NCBI RefSeq assembly: GCF_003594915.1
Contig: NZ_QZCS01000001.1
Span: 496,001 to 560,000, forward strand
Length of the DNA: 64,000 nucleotides
Direction of reading: 5' to 3'
Source: Enterobacter chuandaensis
GTDB lineage: Bacteria > Pseudomonadota > Gammaproteobacteria > Enterobacterales > Enterobacteriaceae
The translations under genes and the position numbers were made by a program. Below, piece after piece: positions 10,457-21,252 of this stretch. Below the pieces are notes generated by a model. It ran no database searches. It was not told the origin of the DNA and saw only the letters and a program-made list of their open reading frames with translations. The stretch's first letter is position 1, and every line of letters starts with the position of its first letter.

Positions 10457-12201
10457 TCGCCGAACTGCATCTTATGAAGCTGGGCATAAACGCCACGGTG
10501 TTCCAGCAGATCGGCATGGCTTCCGCGTTCAACAATGATGCCGTCCTCAACCACAACGATCTCATCTGCCTGCTCGATAGTAGAGAGACGGTGTGCAATC
10601 ACCAGCGAAGTACGGTTCTTTTGCAGTTCATCCAGCGCTGACTGAATGGCGCGTTCAGATTCCGTATCCAGCGCTGAGGTTGCTTCGTCCAGGATCAGAA
10701 TCGGGCTATCGCGCAGCAGCGCGCGCGCAATGGCGATACGCTGGCGTTGACCGCCGGAGAGCAGTACCCCGTTTTCACCGATGATCGTATCCAGACCGTT
10801 ATCCATCTTGTTGATAAAGTCCATTGCATACGCCATACGCGCGGCGTTCTCAATCTGCTCGCGGCTGTACTCGTCAGTGCGCGCATAAGCAATATTGTTG
10901 GCGACCGTATCGTTGAACAGATGCACATTCTGAGAAACCAGTGCAACCTGGTTACGCAGCGACTGCAGGGTGTACTCCCGCAGGTCGTGACCGTCCAACA
11001 GGATCTCACCTTCGTTAATATCGTAGAAACGGGTGATCAGGCTGGCAATGGTCGACTTACCGGAGCCGGAACGGCCCACCAGCGCAACGGTTTTACCCGC
11101 CGGAATAGACAGGTTGATATTACGCAGCGCGGGGATTTCACGGCCAGGATAGGTGAAGGTCACATTGCGGAACTCAACGTCGCCCCGGGCGCGCTCAATC
11201 TCGCGTGTACCTTCGTCTTTTTCCTGTTCGGAATCCAGAATGCTGAACAGCGTCTGACAGGCTGCCATCCCGCGCTGGAACTGGGCGTTCACGTTTGTCA
11301 GTGATTTCAGCGGGCGCATCAGGGCAATCATTGAAGAGAAGACCACGGTGATGGTACCCGCCGTCAGCGTCTCCATTACGCTCGGGAAGCTTGCCGCATA
11401 GAGAACGAACGCCAGCGCCAGGGACGCAATCAGCTGAATGATCGGGTCAGAGATGGAAGAGGCCGAGACCATTTTCATCCCCTGCAGACGCATTTTATTG
11501 CTGACTTTATCAAAGCGTTTGGTTTCAACTTCCTGACCACCGAAGATCAGCACTTCTTTATGCCCTTTCAGCATCTGTTCTGCGCTGGTCGTTACCTGCC
11601 CCATGGTGTTCTGCATATTCTTACTGATATTGCGGAAGCGCTTTGAGACGACGCGGATAGCAATAGAAACTATCGGTGCCAGAACGATAAGGATGATCGA
11701 CAGCTGCCAGCTGTAGTAGAACATCATCGCGAACAGACCGATGATCGACGCGCCCTCACGCACAACGGTAATCAGTGCGCTTGAGGACGAGGAGGCTACC
11801 TGCTCTGAGTCGTAGGTAATACGAGACAGCAACGTCCCGGTAGACTGCTTGTCAAAGAACGAGACCGGCATACCCATCATGTGGCTGAACAGACGACGGC
11901 GCATGGTCATAACCACTTTTCCGGAAACCCAGGAGATGCAGTAGCTGGAGATATAGCTGGTGATACCGCGTAAGATCATCAGTCCGATAACCACCAGAGG
12001 CATCCATAGCAACACTGAGCGATCCGTTTTACCAAAACCGTCGTCCAGTAACGGTTTGAGGAGCGATAACATAAAAGTATCGCTGGCTGCGTTGAGGATT
12101 AACGCTACACCCGCCACGATCAAGCCTGCTTTAAAGGGTGCAATCATCGGCCAGAGTCGGCGGAAGGTTTGCCACGTGGAGAGATCTTTGTCGTTATGCA
12201 T
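10453..12201 (-). CDS. msbA: Lipid A / phospholipid flippase ABC transporter MsbA
   Basis: MsbA is the homodimeric ABC exporter that flips core-lipid A from the inner to the outer leaflet of the inner membrane. The 582-residue half-transporter matches E. coli in length. An N-terminal domain of six membrane helices (about residues 25-310) is followed by an ATPase with Walker [10 protein letters not shown] (near 376-384), signature LSGGQRQ (near 481) and Walker [12 protein letters not shown]. It lies 36 bases after comEC and overlaps lpxK by four bases, in the E. coli order. Confidence 0.98.
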   Translation of the reverse strand: MHNDKDLSTWQTFRRLWPMIAPFKAGLIVAGVALILNAASDTFMLSLLKPLLDDGFGKTDRSVLLWMPLVVIGLMILRGITSYISSYCISWVSGKVVMTMRRRLFSHMMGMPVSFFDKQSTGTLLSRITYDSEQVASSSSSALITVVREGASIIGLFAMMFYYSWQLSIILIVLAPIVSIAIRVVSKRFRNISKNMQNTMGQVTTSAEQMLKGHKEVLIFGGQEVETKRFDKVSNKMRLQGMKMVSASSISDPIIQLIASLALAFVLYAASFPSVMETLTAGTITVVFSSMIALMRPLKSLTNVNAQFQRGMAACQTLFSILDSEQEKDEGTREIERARGDVEFRNVTFTYPGREIPALRNINLSIPAGKTVALVGRSGSGKSTIASLITRFYDINEGEILLDGHDLREYTLQSLRNQVALVSQNVHLFNDTVANNIAYARTDEYSREQIENAARMAYAMDFINKMDNGLDTIIGENGVLLSGGQRQRIAIARALLRDSPILILDEATSALDTESERAIQSALDELQKNRTSLVIAHRLSTIEQADEIVVVEDGIIVERGSHADLLEHRGVYAQLHKMQFGE

Positions 12202-12237
12202 TCAAAAAACCAGCATTTGTTGAAATAGCCGCATATT

Positions 12238-14502
12238 CTACCCGTTATCTACGGGCGCGCCAAACCACTGATGATACCAGGGCGGTAAAAATTGCTCCCG
12301 CACGCGCCGGATTTGCCAGCGATGTTGCGAGAATGTCACTGATATTTGTCCGGCATGGGGGGTATCGTGCCAGATATACCCCTCTTTTCGATAGCGCCGG
12401 ACCACTTTAGCCGACGGAAATCGCCATGCGTTATAGCGAGCCGCAGAATCCAGAGCAATCTCTCCCTCCACCCGCTGCACCAGCGGCAATGACGAAGAGG
12501 TATTGCTGCCATGGTGAGGTACCTGTATGAGGGTGGACCTCAGATGCTGCCAGTAATGGCTAAGCATAGCCTGTTCTGCTTGCGCTTCAATGTCTCCCGT
12601 CAGCAGAACGCTCTGCCCACCGTCGTCAATTTTTACTACGCAGGAGTGATTGTTACCCTGAGCCGGATAATTTTCAGGGGGCCAGTGAACGGTGAAGGTT
12701 AACCCCTGCCAGCGCCATTTCTGCCCGCGAAAACAGGGGCGATGTTCCGCCAGGCGCAATGTACTTCTCACCCACATCTCAGGCCACGTTTTTTGCAGCG
12801 ATGCGAGGCCTCCCGCGTGATCGAGATGCTCATGGCTGAGAATAACGCCTTCTGGTTGCAGATGATGCCAGCGCAGCCATGGAATAATTAACCGCTGTGC
12901 GCTATCCCCGCCCGGCCAGGCAAGTCCGGTATCGTAAAGAATGGCTTTTCCCTGCCGTTCAATGACCATTGCCAGCCCCTGCCCCACGTCCAGCATATGG
13001 AGCGTCCAGGCGTCGCTTTTCACCGTGCGCCAGAGTGGGAATGTCAGTAAGACACTTCCAGCCAGACAAACGGCAGGGACGGTTTTCCAGGCGCGGAAAC
13101 GCCAGCCGATGAGGATAAGCCAGGGCAGTAACGTCATGTACTGCCAGCGTTGATCAACACTCTGCCAGCCGTCAGGCAGGCGCATCAGCAGCCAGAATAG
13201 CCCCGAAAGTGACGTATCTGTTGCATACCAGATGGTGCTTTCCAGCCCCGCCAGCGGCAGCAGATGAAGCAGCATGCCGAGCAAAATCAGCGGTACGCAG
13301 ACAAACGTTACCAGCGGAACGGCAAAGAGGTTTGCAACCAGAGAGGAAATACTGAAGCCATGGAAAATCAGAACCTGTAGCGGCATGAGAAGTAGCAACA
13401 TGCCAGCCTGCAGAGAGATCAGGTTCAGCAGCGGACGTATCCGGCGAGCCCACTGCCGGTGGGGAAGAGGCAACCACTGAAACCAGAAAATCAGCGCGGC
13501 GACGGCAAATGCAGACAGAAGCAGACTCTGCGAAAGTATGGCTAAGGGATCGCTCACCAGGATCGCCGCGACACAGCAGATCCACACCTGCCAGGGAGAC
13601 CATTGCCTGGCACCGATCCGCAGCGCCGCCAGCACAGCGAGGGCAATCACCGTTCGGAGCGCGGGAGGTTGCAATCCGGTCAGCCAGGCGTAGAAAGCGG
13701 CAAAGAACACCCCGGCCAGCAGAGGCATGCGCCAGTTAACCCGGTGGCAGGGTAATAAAAACTGGATCCCACGGGCAAGTAACCAGACGATGGAGGCCGC
13801 CAGCGCGATATGCAGCCCCGAAATCGCCATCAAATGCAGCGTGCCGGTTTCACGCATCAGGTCTTTTATTTCCCGGGATACATCCAGACGCTCCCCCATC
13901 CCCAGCCCGAGAATAACCTCGCTCCAGCGATAAGATGAAAGTCGGTTTTGCAGCGACGTCAGATATTGCGCGCGCAGGCTGCAGCGCCCGTCGACGAGTT
14001 CGGCATGGGTGAAGCGTCCGCTTAGCGTCTGATGGCGAGCAATCGCGCTGCGCTGGGGATCATACCCTCCGTCATTCAGTTCACCGTGTGCAGGCCTGAG
14101 CCTGAGCGTCATCGCCCAGCGCTGACCGGGACACGCTTCCTGCGGCAGATAATTGCCATACAGCGTAACGCCAGTAGAGCCCCACCAGCGTTGACCGTCG
14201 ACGCGGAGAATGTTTCCCTGATGCTGAGTTGCGCCATCGGTGGCGGTGATCTCTACCTCAGCCTGCACAGCACCGGTGGTTAAATGCTGCATCGGCCAGA
14301 CGCTCTCCTTCGCGGCCAGAATACCCCACACACAAAATAACAGCGTCATCCCCACATACTTCAGCCGTACGTTTTGGCATGCGGCCAGTGCAACCCCACC
14401 AGCCATCATTATCCACACGGTATAACGCGATGGCAGTTCAGGTAACCAAAGTAATGGGGCTATTGCCAGAATGGCGCATATACCTAAAGCGGGAATTCCC
14501 AT
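12238..14502 (-). CDS. ycaI: ComEC/Rec2-family DNA-internalisation-like protein (YcaI)
   Basis: The 754-residue product matches YcaI, the enterobacterial ComEC homologue. In naturally competent bacteria, ComEC forms the inner-membrane channel that passes single-stranded DNA into the cytoplasm. Here an N-terminal soluble segment is followed by many hydrophobic helices (about residues 200-490) and a C-terminal metallo-beta-lactamase-like domain with HEHLDH near residues 555-560 and a later PHHGSNTSSS segment. The gene looks intact. It heads the msbA-lpxK operon. Whether it supports DNA uptake in this organism cannot be judged from sequence. Confidence 0.93.
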   Translation of the reverse strand: MGIPALGICAILAIAPLLWLPELPSRYTVWIMMAGGVALAACQNVRLKYVGMTLLFCVWGILAAKESVWPMQHLTTGAVQAEVEITATDGATQHQGNILRVDGQRWWGSTGVTLYGNYLPQEACPGQRWAMTLRLRPAHGELNDGGYDPQRSAIARHQTLSGRFTHAELVDGRCSLRAQYLTSLQNRLSSYRWSEVILGLGMGERLDVSREIKDLMRETGTLHLMAISGLHIALAASIVWLLARGIQFLLPCHRVNWRMPLLAGVFFAAFYAWLTGLQPPALRTVIALAVLAALRIGARQWSPWQVWICCVAAILVSDPLAILSQSLLLSAFAVAALIFWFQWLPLPHRQWARRIRPLLNLISLQAGMLLLLMPLQVLIFHGFSISSLVANLFAVPLVTFVCVPLILLGMLLHLLPLAGLESTIWYATDTSLSGLFWLLMRLPDGWQSVDQRWQYMTLLPWLILIGWRFRAWKTVPAVCLAGSVLLTFPLWRTVKSDAWTLHMLDVGQGLAMVIERQGKAILYDTGLAWPGGDSAQRLIIPWLRWHHLQPEGVILSHEHLDHAGGLASLQKTWPEMWVRSTLRLAEHRPCFRGQKWRWQGLTFTVHWPPENYPAQGNNHSCVVKIDDGGQSVLLTGDIEAQAEQAMLSHYWQHLRSTLIQVPHHGSNTSSSLPLVQRVEGEIALDSAARYNAWRFPSAKVVRRYRKEGYIWHDTPHAGQISVTFSQHRWQIRRVREQFLPPWYHQWFGAPVDNG

Positions 14503-14660
14503 TGCTACCTCCCTGTTTCAGGGTGGCAGTATGCGGGCAGGTCGAGCGGAGTGTCAGGTATGAAAAATGCAATCTACAGCAAGCGCTGCAGGGTTTTTAG
14601 CGCGTTGCAGCAAACACAACTGAAATTGCGAGACACCTTCAGAATGGTAGCGACGGAGAC

Positions 14661-14684
14661 AAAAAAAGCACCCGCAGGTGCTTT
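14661..14684 (-). terminator. Rho-independent terminator of ihfB
   Basis: The eight-base arms AAAGCACC and GGTGCTTT enclose a four-base loop. On the minus strand the hairpin is followed by a run of seven Ts. It sits 33 bases after the ihfB stop, between ihfB and comEC. Confidence 0.85.
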
Positions 14685-14716
14685 CTTTCGAACCCAGTTT
14701 AACCCGCTGGCTAAAC

Positions 14717-15004
14717 TCAGTTGCCGTAAATATTGGCGCGATCGCGCAGTTCTTTACCCGGCTTAAAGTGTGGAACGTACTTACCTTCCAGCTCGACTTT
14801 ATCGCCAGTTTTCGGGTTACGCCCGGTACGTGGAGCACGATAGTGCAGAGAAAAACTACCGAAACCGCGGATTTCAATGCGCTCGCCCTGGGCAAGAGTG
14901 GAGGCCATATGCTCCAGCATCTCTTTTACGGCATCTTCCACTGCCTTGGCAGGGATATGCGGTTGCTGACTGGCAAGTCTTTCAATCAACTCTGACTTGG
15001 TCAT
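14717..15004 (-). CDS. ihfB: Integration host factor subunit beta
   Basis: IHF-beta pairs with IHF-alpha to form the sequence-specific DNA-bending protein of the nucleoid, which acts in transcription, replication initiation and site-specific recombination. The product is 95 residues, starting [18 protein letters not shown] and containing the beta-arm segment [20 protein letters not shown] of the HU/IHF family. I chose the ATG at 15002-15004 because GGAGGAA lies just upstream and homologues start here; a start seven codons earlier is not conserved. It follows rpsA, from which it is separated by a terminator-like hairpin. Confidence 0.97.
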   Translation of the reverse strand: MTKSELIERLASQQPHIPAKAVEDAVKEMLEHMASTLAQGERIEIRGFGSFSLHYRAPRTGRNPKTGDKVELEGKYVPHFKPGKELRDRANIYGN

Positions 15005-15050
15005 GATTCCTCCGGTTCCTTTCAAACCAATTAGCTTAACAGCTCATTAA

Positions 15051-15078
15051 ACAAGGGCGGCCGTAGCCGCCCTTTGTT
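15051..15078 (-). terminator. Hairpin between rpsA and ihfB
   Basis: Long arms, ACAAAGGGCGGC and GCCGCCCTTGT as read on the minus strand, form a GC-rich stem followed by TTTAA. It lies in the 170-base gap between rpsA and ihfB. It probably terminates or attenuates rpsA transcripts before ihfB. Confidence 0.75.
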
Positions 15079-15174
15079 ATTGATTACAGGACGAATCCTG
15101 CAATCTGTCAAGTTTGCTCCTCATCCTTCGCGCTGTAAATGCGTTACAGCTCAAATGATGCTGAGAACCTGATA

Positions 15175-16848
15175 TTACTCGCCTTTAGCTGCTTTGAAAG
15201 CTTCAGCCATTGCGTTGTTAGAGAAGTTTGCATCTTCCTGTTTGTTAACAGTTGCGATTGCATCTTTCTCATCAGCTTCGTCTTTAGCACGAACAGACAG
15301 GCTGATTGCACGGTTCTTACGGTCAACACCGGTGAACTTAGCTTCAACGTCATCGCCTACGTTCAGAACCAGAGTGGCATCTTCAACGCGGTCACGGGAA
15401 GCTTCAGAAGCGCGCAGGTAACCTTCAACGCCGTCAGCCAGTTCTACGGTTGCGCCTTTAGCGTCAACTGCAGTCACTTTACCGTTTACGATTGCGCCTT
15501 TCTTGTTCAGAGCAACCCAGTTGTTGAACGGATCTTCTGCGAGCTGTTTAACGCCCAGGGAGATACGCTCACGCTCTGCGTCAACCTGCAGAACAACTGC
15601 AGCGATTTCGTCGCCTTTTTTGTATTCACGAACTGCTTCTTCGCCTGCAACGTTCCAGGAGATGTCAGACAGGTGAACCAGGCCATCGATGCCGCCGTCC
15701 AGGCCGATGAAGATACCGAAGTCAGTGATAGACTTGATTTTACCTTCAACACGGTCGCCCTTGTTGTGGGTTTCCGCGAACTGCTGCCATGGGTTGTTTT
15801 TGCACTGCTTCAGGCCCAGGGAGATACGACGACGTTCTTCGTCGATATCCAGAACCATCACTTCCACTACATCACCAACGTTAACAACTTTGGATGGGTG
15901 GATGTTTTTGTTGGTCCAGTCCATTTCGGAAACGTGCACCAGGCCTTCAACGCCTTCTTCGATTTCAACGAAGCAGCCGTAGTCGGTCAGGTTGGTTACG
16001 CGACCAGTCAGTTTAGTACCTTCTGGGTAACGCTTAGCGATAGCTACCCATGGATCTTCGCCCAGCTGTTTCAGGCCGAGGGATACACGAGTACGCTCGC
16101 GGTCGAACTTCAGCACTTTAACAGTGATTTCGTCGCCCACGTTCACGATTTCGCTTGGGTGCTTAACGCGTTTCCACGCCATGTCGGTGATGTGCAGCAG
16201 GCCATCAACGCCGCCCAGGTCAACGAATGCGCCGTAGTCAGTGAGGTTCTTAACGATACCTTTGACTTCCATGCCTTCCTGCAGGTTTTCCAGCAGCTGA
16301 TCGCGTTCTGCGCTGTTTTCGGATTCGATAACGGCACGACGGGAAACAACAACGTTGTTACGCTTCTGGTCCAGCTTGATTACTTTGAACTCAAGCTCTT
16401 TGCCTTCGAGGTGCAGGGTGTCACGGACTGGACGAACGTCTACCAGTGAACCTGGCAGGAACGCACGAATACCATTCAGCTCAACAGTGAAGCCACCTTT
16501 AACTTTGCCGTTGATAACACCGACCACAGTTTCAGCTTCTTCGTAAGCTTTCTCCAGCGTGATCCATGCTTCGTGACGTTTAGCTTTCTCACGAGACAGC
16601 AGGGTTTCGCCGAAGCCGTCTTCTACTGCGTCCAGAGCAACGTCAACTTCGTCACCAACCTGGATTTCCAGCTCGCCCTGGGCGTTTTTGAACTGCTCAG
16701 CCGGAATGGCGGACTCAGATTTCAGACCGGCGTCAACCAGTACTACGTCTTTGTCGATAGCAACAACAACACCACGAACGATGGAACCCGGACGGGTTTC
16801 GATTTCTTTTAAGGATTCTTCAAACAGTTGAGCAAAAGATTCAGTCAT
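15175..16848 (-). CDS. rpsA: 30S ribosomal protein S1
   Basis: S1 is the largest ribosomal protein; it binds mRNA leaders and is essential for initiation on most structured messages. The 557-residue product has the E. coli length and six S1/OB-fold repeats. The first two are divergent and bind the ribosome. The later repeats carry recurring motifs such as [20 protein letters not shown] and [19 protein letters not shown]. Codon use is strongly biased toward highly expressed codons, which opens long but spurious frames on the other strand. It follows cmk. Confidence 0.99.
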   Translation of the reverse strand: MTESFAQLFEESLKEIETRPGSIVRGVVVAIDKDVVLVDAGLKSESAIPAEQFKNAQGELEIQVGDEVDVALDAVEDGFGETLLSREKAKRHEAWITLEKAYEEAETVVGVINGKVKGGFTVELNGIRAFLPGSLVDVRPVRDTLHLEGKELEFKVIKLDQKRNNVVVSRRAVIESENSAERDQLLENLQEGMEVKGIVKNLTDYGAFVDLGGVDGLLHITDMAWKRVKHPSEIVNVGDEITVKVLKFDRERTRVSLGLKQLGEDPWVAIAKRYPEGTKLTGRVTNLTDYGCFVEIEEGVEGLVHVSEMDWTNKNIHPSKVVNVGDVVEVMVLDIDEERRRISLGLKQCKNNPWQQFAETHNKGDRVEGKIKSITDFGIFIGLDGGIDGLVHLSDISWNVAGEEAVREYKKGDEIAAVVLQVDAERERISLGVKQLAEDPFNNWVALNKKGAIVNGKVTAVDAKGATVELADGVEGYLRASEASRDRVEDATLVLNVGDDVEAKFTGVDRKNRAISLSVRAKDEADEKDAIATVNKQEDANFSNNAMAEAFKAAKGE

Positions 16849-16959
16849 GTTTAATCTTCAGGTTAATATTAACGTCCACCTGGCTCCGTGCCGGATGGGG
16901 TTGTTTCACATACCCGCCGTCAATCCATTGCAGCGGGGGTACTGCTAAATCGGTCGCAA
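16849..16959 (-). promoter_or_regulatory. rpsA leader / promoter region
   Basis: This 111-base gap lies between cmk and rpsA. In E. coli the rpsA leader is the site of autogenous control by S1, and rpsA promoters lie in and upstream of this region. I see no sharp terminator and do not assign hexamers. Confidence 0.4.
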
Positions 16960-17643
16960 TTACGCGAGTGCCAGTTTTTGGCGCGCATATTGTAGCGCTT
17001 TTTCAATCACTTGCTCAATAGTTAAACTGGTTGAATCCAGAACTAATGCATCTTCTGCAGGAACAAGTGGTGCGACGGCGCGGTTACGATCGCGGTCATC
17101 GCGCTCTTTTATCTCGGATAAAAGGCGATCAAAGTTAACACTAAACCCCTTTTCCTGCAACTGAAGCATACGGCGTTGAGCACGTTCTTCCGAAGAGGCG
17201 TCAAGGAAAATTTTTACTGGCGCATCAGGAAATACGACGGTTCCCATGTCGCGTCCGTCAGCGATCAGACCCGGGGCTTCACGAAACGCGCGCTGGCGAC
17301 GCAGCAGCGCCTCGCGAACGCGTGGGAAAGCGGCCACCTGGGAGGCCGCATTAGCGACTTCCTGCGTACGGATTTCGCCGCTCACGTCTTCCCCTTCCAG
17401 AATCACTTCCAGGTTGCCATCGGTGGAAACAAAACGCACATCCAGATGTGCAGCCAGCGGTACCAGCGCTTCTTCAGAGGCGACATCCACGTGATGATGC
17501 AGCGCAGCCAGAGCCAGCACGCGATAGATTGCTCCCGAATCTAAAAGATGCCATTGCAATGCTTCCGCCATCGCTTTGCACAGAGTACCTTTCCCTGCGC
17601 CACTCGGCCCATCAATGGTGATTACCGGGGCAACTGCCGTCAT
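16960..17643 (-). CDS. cmk: Cytidylate kinase
   Basis: Cmk phosphorylates CMP and dCMP with ATP, recycling cytidine nucleotides from RNA and phospholipid turnover. The product is 227 residues, as in E. coli, starting [20 protein letters not shown] with the P-loop GPSGAGKGT at residues 12-20. An in-frame ATG six codons upstream (17661) is less likely, because family members begin [15 protein letters not shown]. It lies directly upstream of rpsA. In E. coli K-12 ycaL separates aroA and cmk; that gene is absent here. Confidence 0.97.
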   Translation of the reverse strand: MTAVAPVITIDGPSGAGKGTLCKAMAEALQWHLLDSGAIYRVLALAALHHHVDVASEEALVPLAAHLDVRFVSTDGNLEVILEGEDVSGEIRTQEVANAASQVAAFPRVREALLRRQRAFREAPGLIADGRDMGTVVFPDAPVKIFLDASSEERAQRRMLQLQEKGFSVNFDRLLSEIKERDDRDRNRAVAPLVPAEDALVLDSTSLTIEQVIEKALQYARQKLALA

Positions 17644-17798
17644 CTTTTTCTCCTTAAACAAGGCATACCGTTAACATGAACGCCGCGCATTATACGCGTC
17701 AACGTACGCAACTGTTACCTTTGCGTGCAAATTACGGAATGATTGAAGCAGAGTGTAGAAGAAATGAGCGGGAAAGATCGTCAGGAAGCGTAAGGAAA

Positions 17799-17820
17799 TG
17801 CCGCATCGGGTGATGCGGCA
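17799..17820 (-). terminator. Palindromic hairpin just after aroA
   Basis: A perfect inverted repeat with arms TGCCGCATC and GATGCGGCA around a short loop starts nine bases after the aroA stop. A strong U-run is lacking. It may be a terminator for serC-aroA or a remnant REP-type palindrome. Confidence 0.5.
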
Positions 17821-17828
17821 GAACGTAA

Positions 17829-19112
17829 TCAGGCCAGGGTGCTAATGCGCGCCAGCTGCTCGAAGTAGTCCGGGAAGGTTTTCGCCGTACACTTCGGATC
17901 GAGAATGGTCACAGGCGTATCGGACAGCGCCACCAGCGAGAAACACATCGCCATACGGTGATCGTTGTAGGTGCCAATTTCTGCGAACTGCAGCTTTGCC
18001 GGCGGCGTGACGCGAATGTAGTCTTCGCCCTCTTCCACCTCAGCACCGACTTTACGCAGCTCGGTTGCCATCGCGAACAGGCGGTCCGTCTCTTTTACGC
18101 GCCAGTTATAGATGTTGCGCAGCGTGGTGGTGCCTTCGGCAAACAGCGCCGCCGTGGCAATGGTCATCGCCGCATCCGGGATATGGTTCATGTCCATGTC
18201 GATGGCGTTCAGCTCACCGTGCGTACAGGCGATGAAGTCATCGCCCCAGGTGACAACTGCACCCATTTTTTCGAGCACGTCAGCAAAACGAATGTCGCCC
18301 TGCACGCTGTTGCGGCCAATGCCGGTCACCTTCACCGTACCGCCTTTAATAGCGCCTGCCGCCAGGAAGTAGGAAGCAGATGAAGCGTCACCTTCAACCA
18401 GGTAGTTACCCGGAGACTGATACTGCTGCGCACCGCGAACCACGAAGCGCTGATACGCGAGGTTTTCCACCTCCACACCGAAGGTTTTCATCAGATGCAG
18501 GGTAATATCAATGTACGGCTTAGACACCAGGTCACCCTTGATAGTGATGACCGTATCCTGCGGTGCCAGCGGTGCAGTCATCAGCAGTGCCGTCAGGAAC
18601 TGGCTGGAGACGCTGCCGTCAACCTCGACGTTGCCGCCGGTAAAGCCCCCACGCAGACGCAGTGGCGGATAATTTTCCTGCTCCAGATAGTCAATCTGCG
18701 CGCCACCCTGACGCAGGGCATCCACCAGGTGACCAATCGGACGCTCTTTCATGCGCGGCTCGCCGGTCAGCACGATGTTGTTGCTCCCCAGACACAGGGC
18801 CGCCGCCAGCGGACGCATCGCGGTACCGGCGTTCCCCAGAAACAGCTCAAGTTCTTCACTGGTTTGCAGCGCGCCGCCGTTGCCGGTCACTTCGCAACGG
18901 GTACGATCGTCGGAGAGAGTATATTGAACGCCCAACGCTTTCAGCGCATTGAGCATATGGCGCACGTCATCGCTGTCCAGCAGGTTGGTGAGGACGGTGG
19001 TGCCGTTTGCCAGAGCTGCCAGCAGCAGAGCGCGGTTCGAGACACTTTTTGAACCAGGCAGATTGATGGTGCCATCTACCCGCGCGATAGGTTGTAACGT
19101 CAGGGATTCCAT
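17829..19112 (-). CDS. aroA: 3-phosphoshikimate 1-carboxyvinyltransferase (EPSP synthase)
   Basis: AroA transfers the enolpyruvyl group of phosphoenolpyruvate to shikimate-3-phosphate, the sixth step of the shikimate pathway to chorismate. The 427-residue product has the E. coli length. It shows the N-terminal [20 protein letters not shown] motif (near residue 19), the [15 protein letters not shown] motif (near 90), and the RVKETDRL and [10 protein letters not shown] motifs further on. These are the class I (glyphosate-sensitive type) signatures. It is the second gene of the conserved serC-aroA operon, 69 bases after serC with a hairpin between. Confidence 0.98.
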   Translation of the reverse strand: MESLTLQPIARVDGTINLPGSKSVSNRALLLAALANGTTVLTNLLDSDDVRHMLNALKALGVQYTLSDDRTRCEVTGNGGALQTSEELELFLGNAGTAMRPLAAALCLGSNNIVLTGEPRMKERPIGHLVDALRQGGAQIDYLEQENYPPLRLRGGFTGGNVEVDGSVSSQFLTALLMTAPLAPQDTVITIKGDLVSKPYIDITLHLMKTFGVEVENLAYQRFVVRGAQQYQSPGNYLVEGDASSASYFLAAGAIKGGTVKVTGIGRNSVQGDIRFADVLEKMGAVVTWGDDFIACTHGELNAIDMDMNHIPDAAMTIATAALFAEGTTTLRNIYNWRVKETDRLFAMATELRKVGAEVEEGEDYIRVTPPAKLQFAEIGTYNDHRMAMCFSLVALSDTPVTILDPKCTAKTFPDYFEQLARISTLA

Positions 19113-19135
19113 GAAAACTAAACTCTCAACTCAAC

Positions 19136-19167
19136 ATAATAAAAACCCCGCAGGGACGCTGCGGGGG
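19136..19167 (-). terminator. Intercistronic terminator-like attenuator between serC and aroA
   Basis: Arms CCCCGCAG and CTGCGGGG with a short loop, followed on the minus strand by TTTTTATTA, form a good intrinsic terminator inside the serC-aroA operon. Partial read-through here would give less aroA than serC transcript. A similar intercistronic element is described for E. coli serC-aroA. Confidence 0.8.
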
Positions 19168-19181
19168 TGAAAAACAGCAAA

Positions 19182-20270
19182 TTAACCGTGACGACGTTCG
19201 AAGTCGATCATGAAATCCGTCAGGGCTTTAACGCCTTCCAGCGGCATTGCGTTATAAATGGAGGCACGCATGCCGCCAACGACGCGGTGGCCTTTGAGCG
19301 CATGCAGGCCTTTCGCGAAGGACTCCTCAAGGAACACTTTGTCCAGGCTGCTGTCCGCCAGCTGGAACGGCACGTTCATACGGGAACGGTTAGCTTTCGC
19401 CACATCGTTACGGTAGAAATCGCTCTTGTCGATGACGCCATACAGCAGCTCGGCTTTCTGCTGATTGACCTTGTCCATCTGCGCCACGCCGCCGTTTTGC
19501 TTCAGCCATTTGAAGACCAGGCCGGAGAGATACCAGGCAAACGTTGGTGGGGTGTTGAACATAGAGTCATTATCGTTCAGCACGGTGTAGTCGAGAATCG
19601 ACGGGCAGGACTTATGCGCTTTACCCAGCAGATCTTCACGCACAATAACGATCGTCAGGCCAGCAGGACCGATATTTTTCTGCGCGCCCGCATAGATAAC
19701 ACCGTAGCGGCTGACGTCAATGGGCGCAGACAGAATGGTGGAGGAGAAGTCGGCGGCAACAACAACGTCTTTGCCAAAGTCTGGCGTCTCGTCGATGGCA
19801 ATCCCGTCAATGGTTTCGTTCGGGCAGTAGTGAAGATAGGCGGCGTTATCAGAAAGCTGCCACTCGCGCATTGGCTTCACGGCGCGCAGACCTTCAACGG
19901 TCACTTTGGCGTCGATAACGTTCGGCGTGCAGTATTTGTGCGCTTCTTTAACGGCGCTTGCCGCCCAGTAACCCGCGTCAACGTAGTCAGCCGTCGTTTT
20001 GTCGCCAAGGATATTCAGCGGTACGCCAGCAAACTGGCCGCGACCACCGCCATGGCAGAACAATACTTTGTAGTTCGAGGGAATGTTCAGCAGATCGCGA
20101 AAATCCTTTTCTGCCTCTTCGGCCACCTGAATAAACTCTTTACCACGGTGGCTGATTTCCATCACCGACGTACCGAGACCGTTCCAGTCACAAAGTTCCT
20201 GTTGAGCCTGTTTAAGCACGTCTGCCGGTAACATTGCCGGACCTGAACTGAAATTAAAGACTTGAGCCAT
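19182..20270 (-). CDS. serC: Phosphoserine / phosphohydroxythreonine aminotransferase
   Basis: SerC is a pyridoxal-phosphate enzyme that makes 3-phosphoserine from 3-phosphohydroxypyruvate (serine synthesis) and 4-phosphohydroxythreonine (pyridoxal-phosphate synthesis). The 362-residue product has the E. coli length and shows the PLP-lysine segment [13 protein letters not shown] near residue 198. It begins [15 protein letters not shown]. It is the first gene of serC-aroA. The upstream gap to ycaP (20271-20432) should hold the operon promoter. Confidence 0.98.
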   Translation of the reverse strand: MAQVFNFSSGPAMLPADVLKQAQQELCDWNGLGTSVMEISHRGKEFIQVAEEAEKDFRDLLNIPSNYKVLFCHGGGRGQFAGVPLNILGDKTTADYVDAGYWAASAVKEAHKYCTPNVIDAKVTVEGLRAVKPMREWQLSDNAAYLHYCPNETIDGIAIDETPDFGKDVVVAADFSSTILSAPIDVSRYGVIYAGAQKNIGPAGLTIVIVREDLLGKAHKSCPSILDYTVLNDNDSMFNTPPTFAWYLSGLVFKWLKQNGGVAQMDKVNQQKAELLYGVIDKSDFYRNDVAKANRSRMNVPFQLADSSLDKVFLEESFAKGLHALKGHRVVGGMRASIYNAMPLEGVKALTDFMIDFERRHG

Positions 20271-20432
20271 TTCCCCTCACCACGCTAAAAGCCATAAGTT
20301 ATAACTGTGGATATCGGTTTTATCATTCAGTGACACGCGCCGCAATGTCTAAAACTTATGACCGGGGAAATGTGCCCTTCATCACACAAAACAATCTGCC
20401 GCCTCGTCGTCACAAAACCGACAAAATCGCTG
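20271..20432 (-). promoter_or_regulatory. serC-aroA promoter region / ycaP 3' flank
   Basis: This 162-base non-coding stretch lies upstream of serC and downstream of ycaP, both on the minus strand. By position it must hold the serC promoter; in E. coli that promoter is controlled by Lrp and CRP. I do not assign specific boxes. Confidence 0.4.
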
Positions 20433-21125
20433 TCAGACGAGGCGTTTAGCCCGGCTAACCTTCGTCCATTCCGGATTTGCACAACGAGGGCATAATTGAT
20501 GATCGCCCGCATGCATCCCCACCACATGACTACATTTTATACATGCATACTCCCCGGTTTCAGGTACCACCCTGAACCGTTCTACTAACATATCCGGCAG
20601 GATACACAGGCCGGGCTTAACGTCGTCGTCAGCATAGTAATAGACGCTGATTTGCCCGTTGGTTTCCATGATCGCCAGCCGCACCTGCCCGAGCTGTTCA
20701 ACGCTATTCAGACGCAGCTCCATAAAGAACTCAAACTCGGTCATATTGGCGCTTTGCACATTTTCCCATGCCAGCTGCCCGTCCTTCACAATCACAACCG
20801 GCTTCCCTTCCAGAAGATCTTCCAGCTTTTCGCTTTTTGACATCAGCCACATGACCAGACGGTAGAGCAAGGCGAGGGAAACAAAAACGATAAACACCGG
20901 TACCATCGGCACGTCGTCATAAAAGGCGACATCCCCTGCCGCCGAGCCCAGTGTCAGAATGATCAGCACCTCAAACAGCGACATCTGCCGCACGCCGCGA
21001 CGGCCGGTAATTTTGAGAAACAGGAAGACGAGTACGAAGGTGTACAGGCTGCGCAGCGCCACTTCACCCAGAAATTCAGGAGGAACTTTATCAAACGCCA
21101 TCCGCTGGAGATCAAATGCTTTCAT
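20433..21125 (-). CDS. ycaP: YcaP, DUF421 membrane protein with C-terminal zinc ribbon
   Basis: The 230-residue product matches E. coli YcaP. Three hydrophobic segments (about residues 18-95) are followed by a cytoplasmic DUF421 domain and a C-terminal double CxxC (CIKC and CPRC) that looks like a zinc ribbon. DUF421 proteins such as the YetF family are of uncertain function. I chose the ATG at 21123-21125 (MKAFDLQRMAFDKV) because homologues start there; an in-frame ATG 24 codons upstream lies inside the divergent ycaO promoter region. It is divergent from ycaO. Confidence 0.9.
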   Translation of the reverse strand: MKAFDLQRMAFDKVPPEFLGEVALRSLYTFVLVFLFLKITGRRGVRQMSLFEVLIILTLGSAAGDVAFYDDVPMVPVFIVFVSLALLYRLVMWLMSKSEKLEDLLEGKPVVIVKDGQLAWENVQSANMTEFEFFMELRLNSVEQLGQVRLAIMETNGQISVYYYADDDVKPGLCILPDMLVERFRVVPETGEYACIKCSHVVGMHAGDHQLCPRCANPEWTKVSRAKRLV

Positions 21126-21252
21126 TTTTCTATGCCTTAACAGTGAGTTACTGACAGTAAGCATAGCCCAGCCATTTATTTTCGCCGGAGATAGCACCCG
21201 TCACGCAAAACCCGTATCATTGCGCGCTTTACGTACGATAAAAGTGAACGCC
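21126..21252. promoter_or_regulatory. Divergent promoter region ycaP / ycaO
   Basis: A 127-base gap between two divergent genes; promoters for both are expected here by position. No operator is recognised. Confidence 0.45.

Noticed and set aside
12238-14502. A natural-competence locus around ComEC
   Set aside because: The rest of the uptake machinery is not in the window, and the gene sits in the lipid A operon as in non-competent E. coli.
15139-16449. A 436-codon open frame on the plus strand, opposite rpsA
   Set aside because: rpsA has a full match to ribosomal protein S1. The antisense frame is a by-product of its strong codon bias, and its product is Phe/Val/Asn-rich without recognisable domains.
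20959-21252. A 98-codon upstream extension of ycaO
   Set aside because: It overlaps ycaP on the other strand, has no conserved start, and the YcaO family begins at MTQTFIPGKD.
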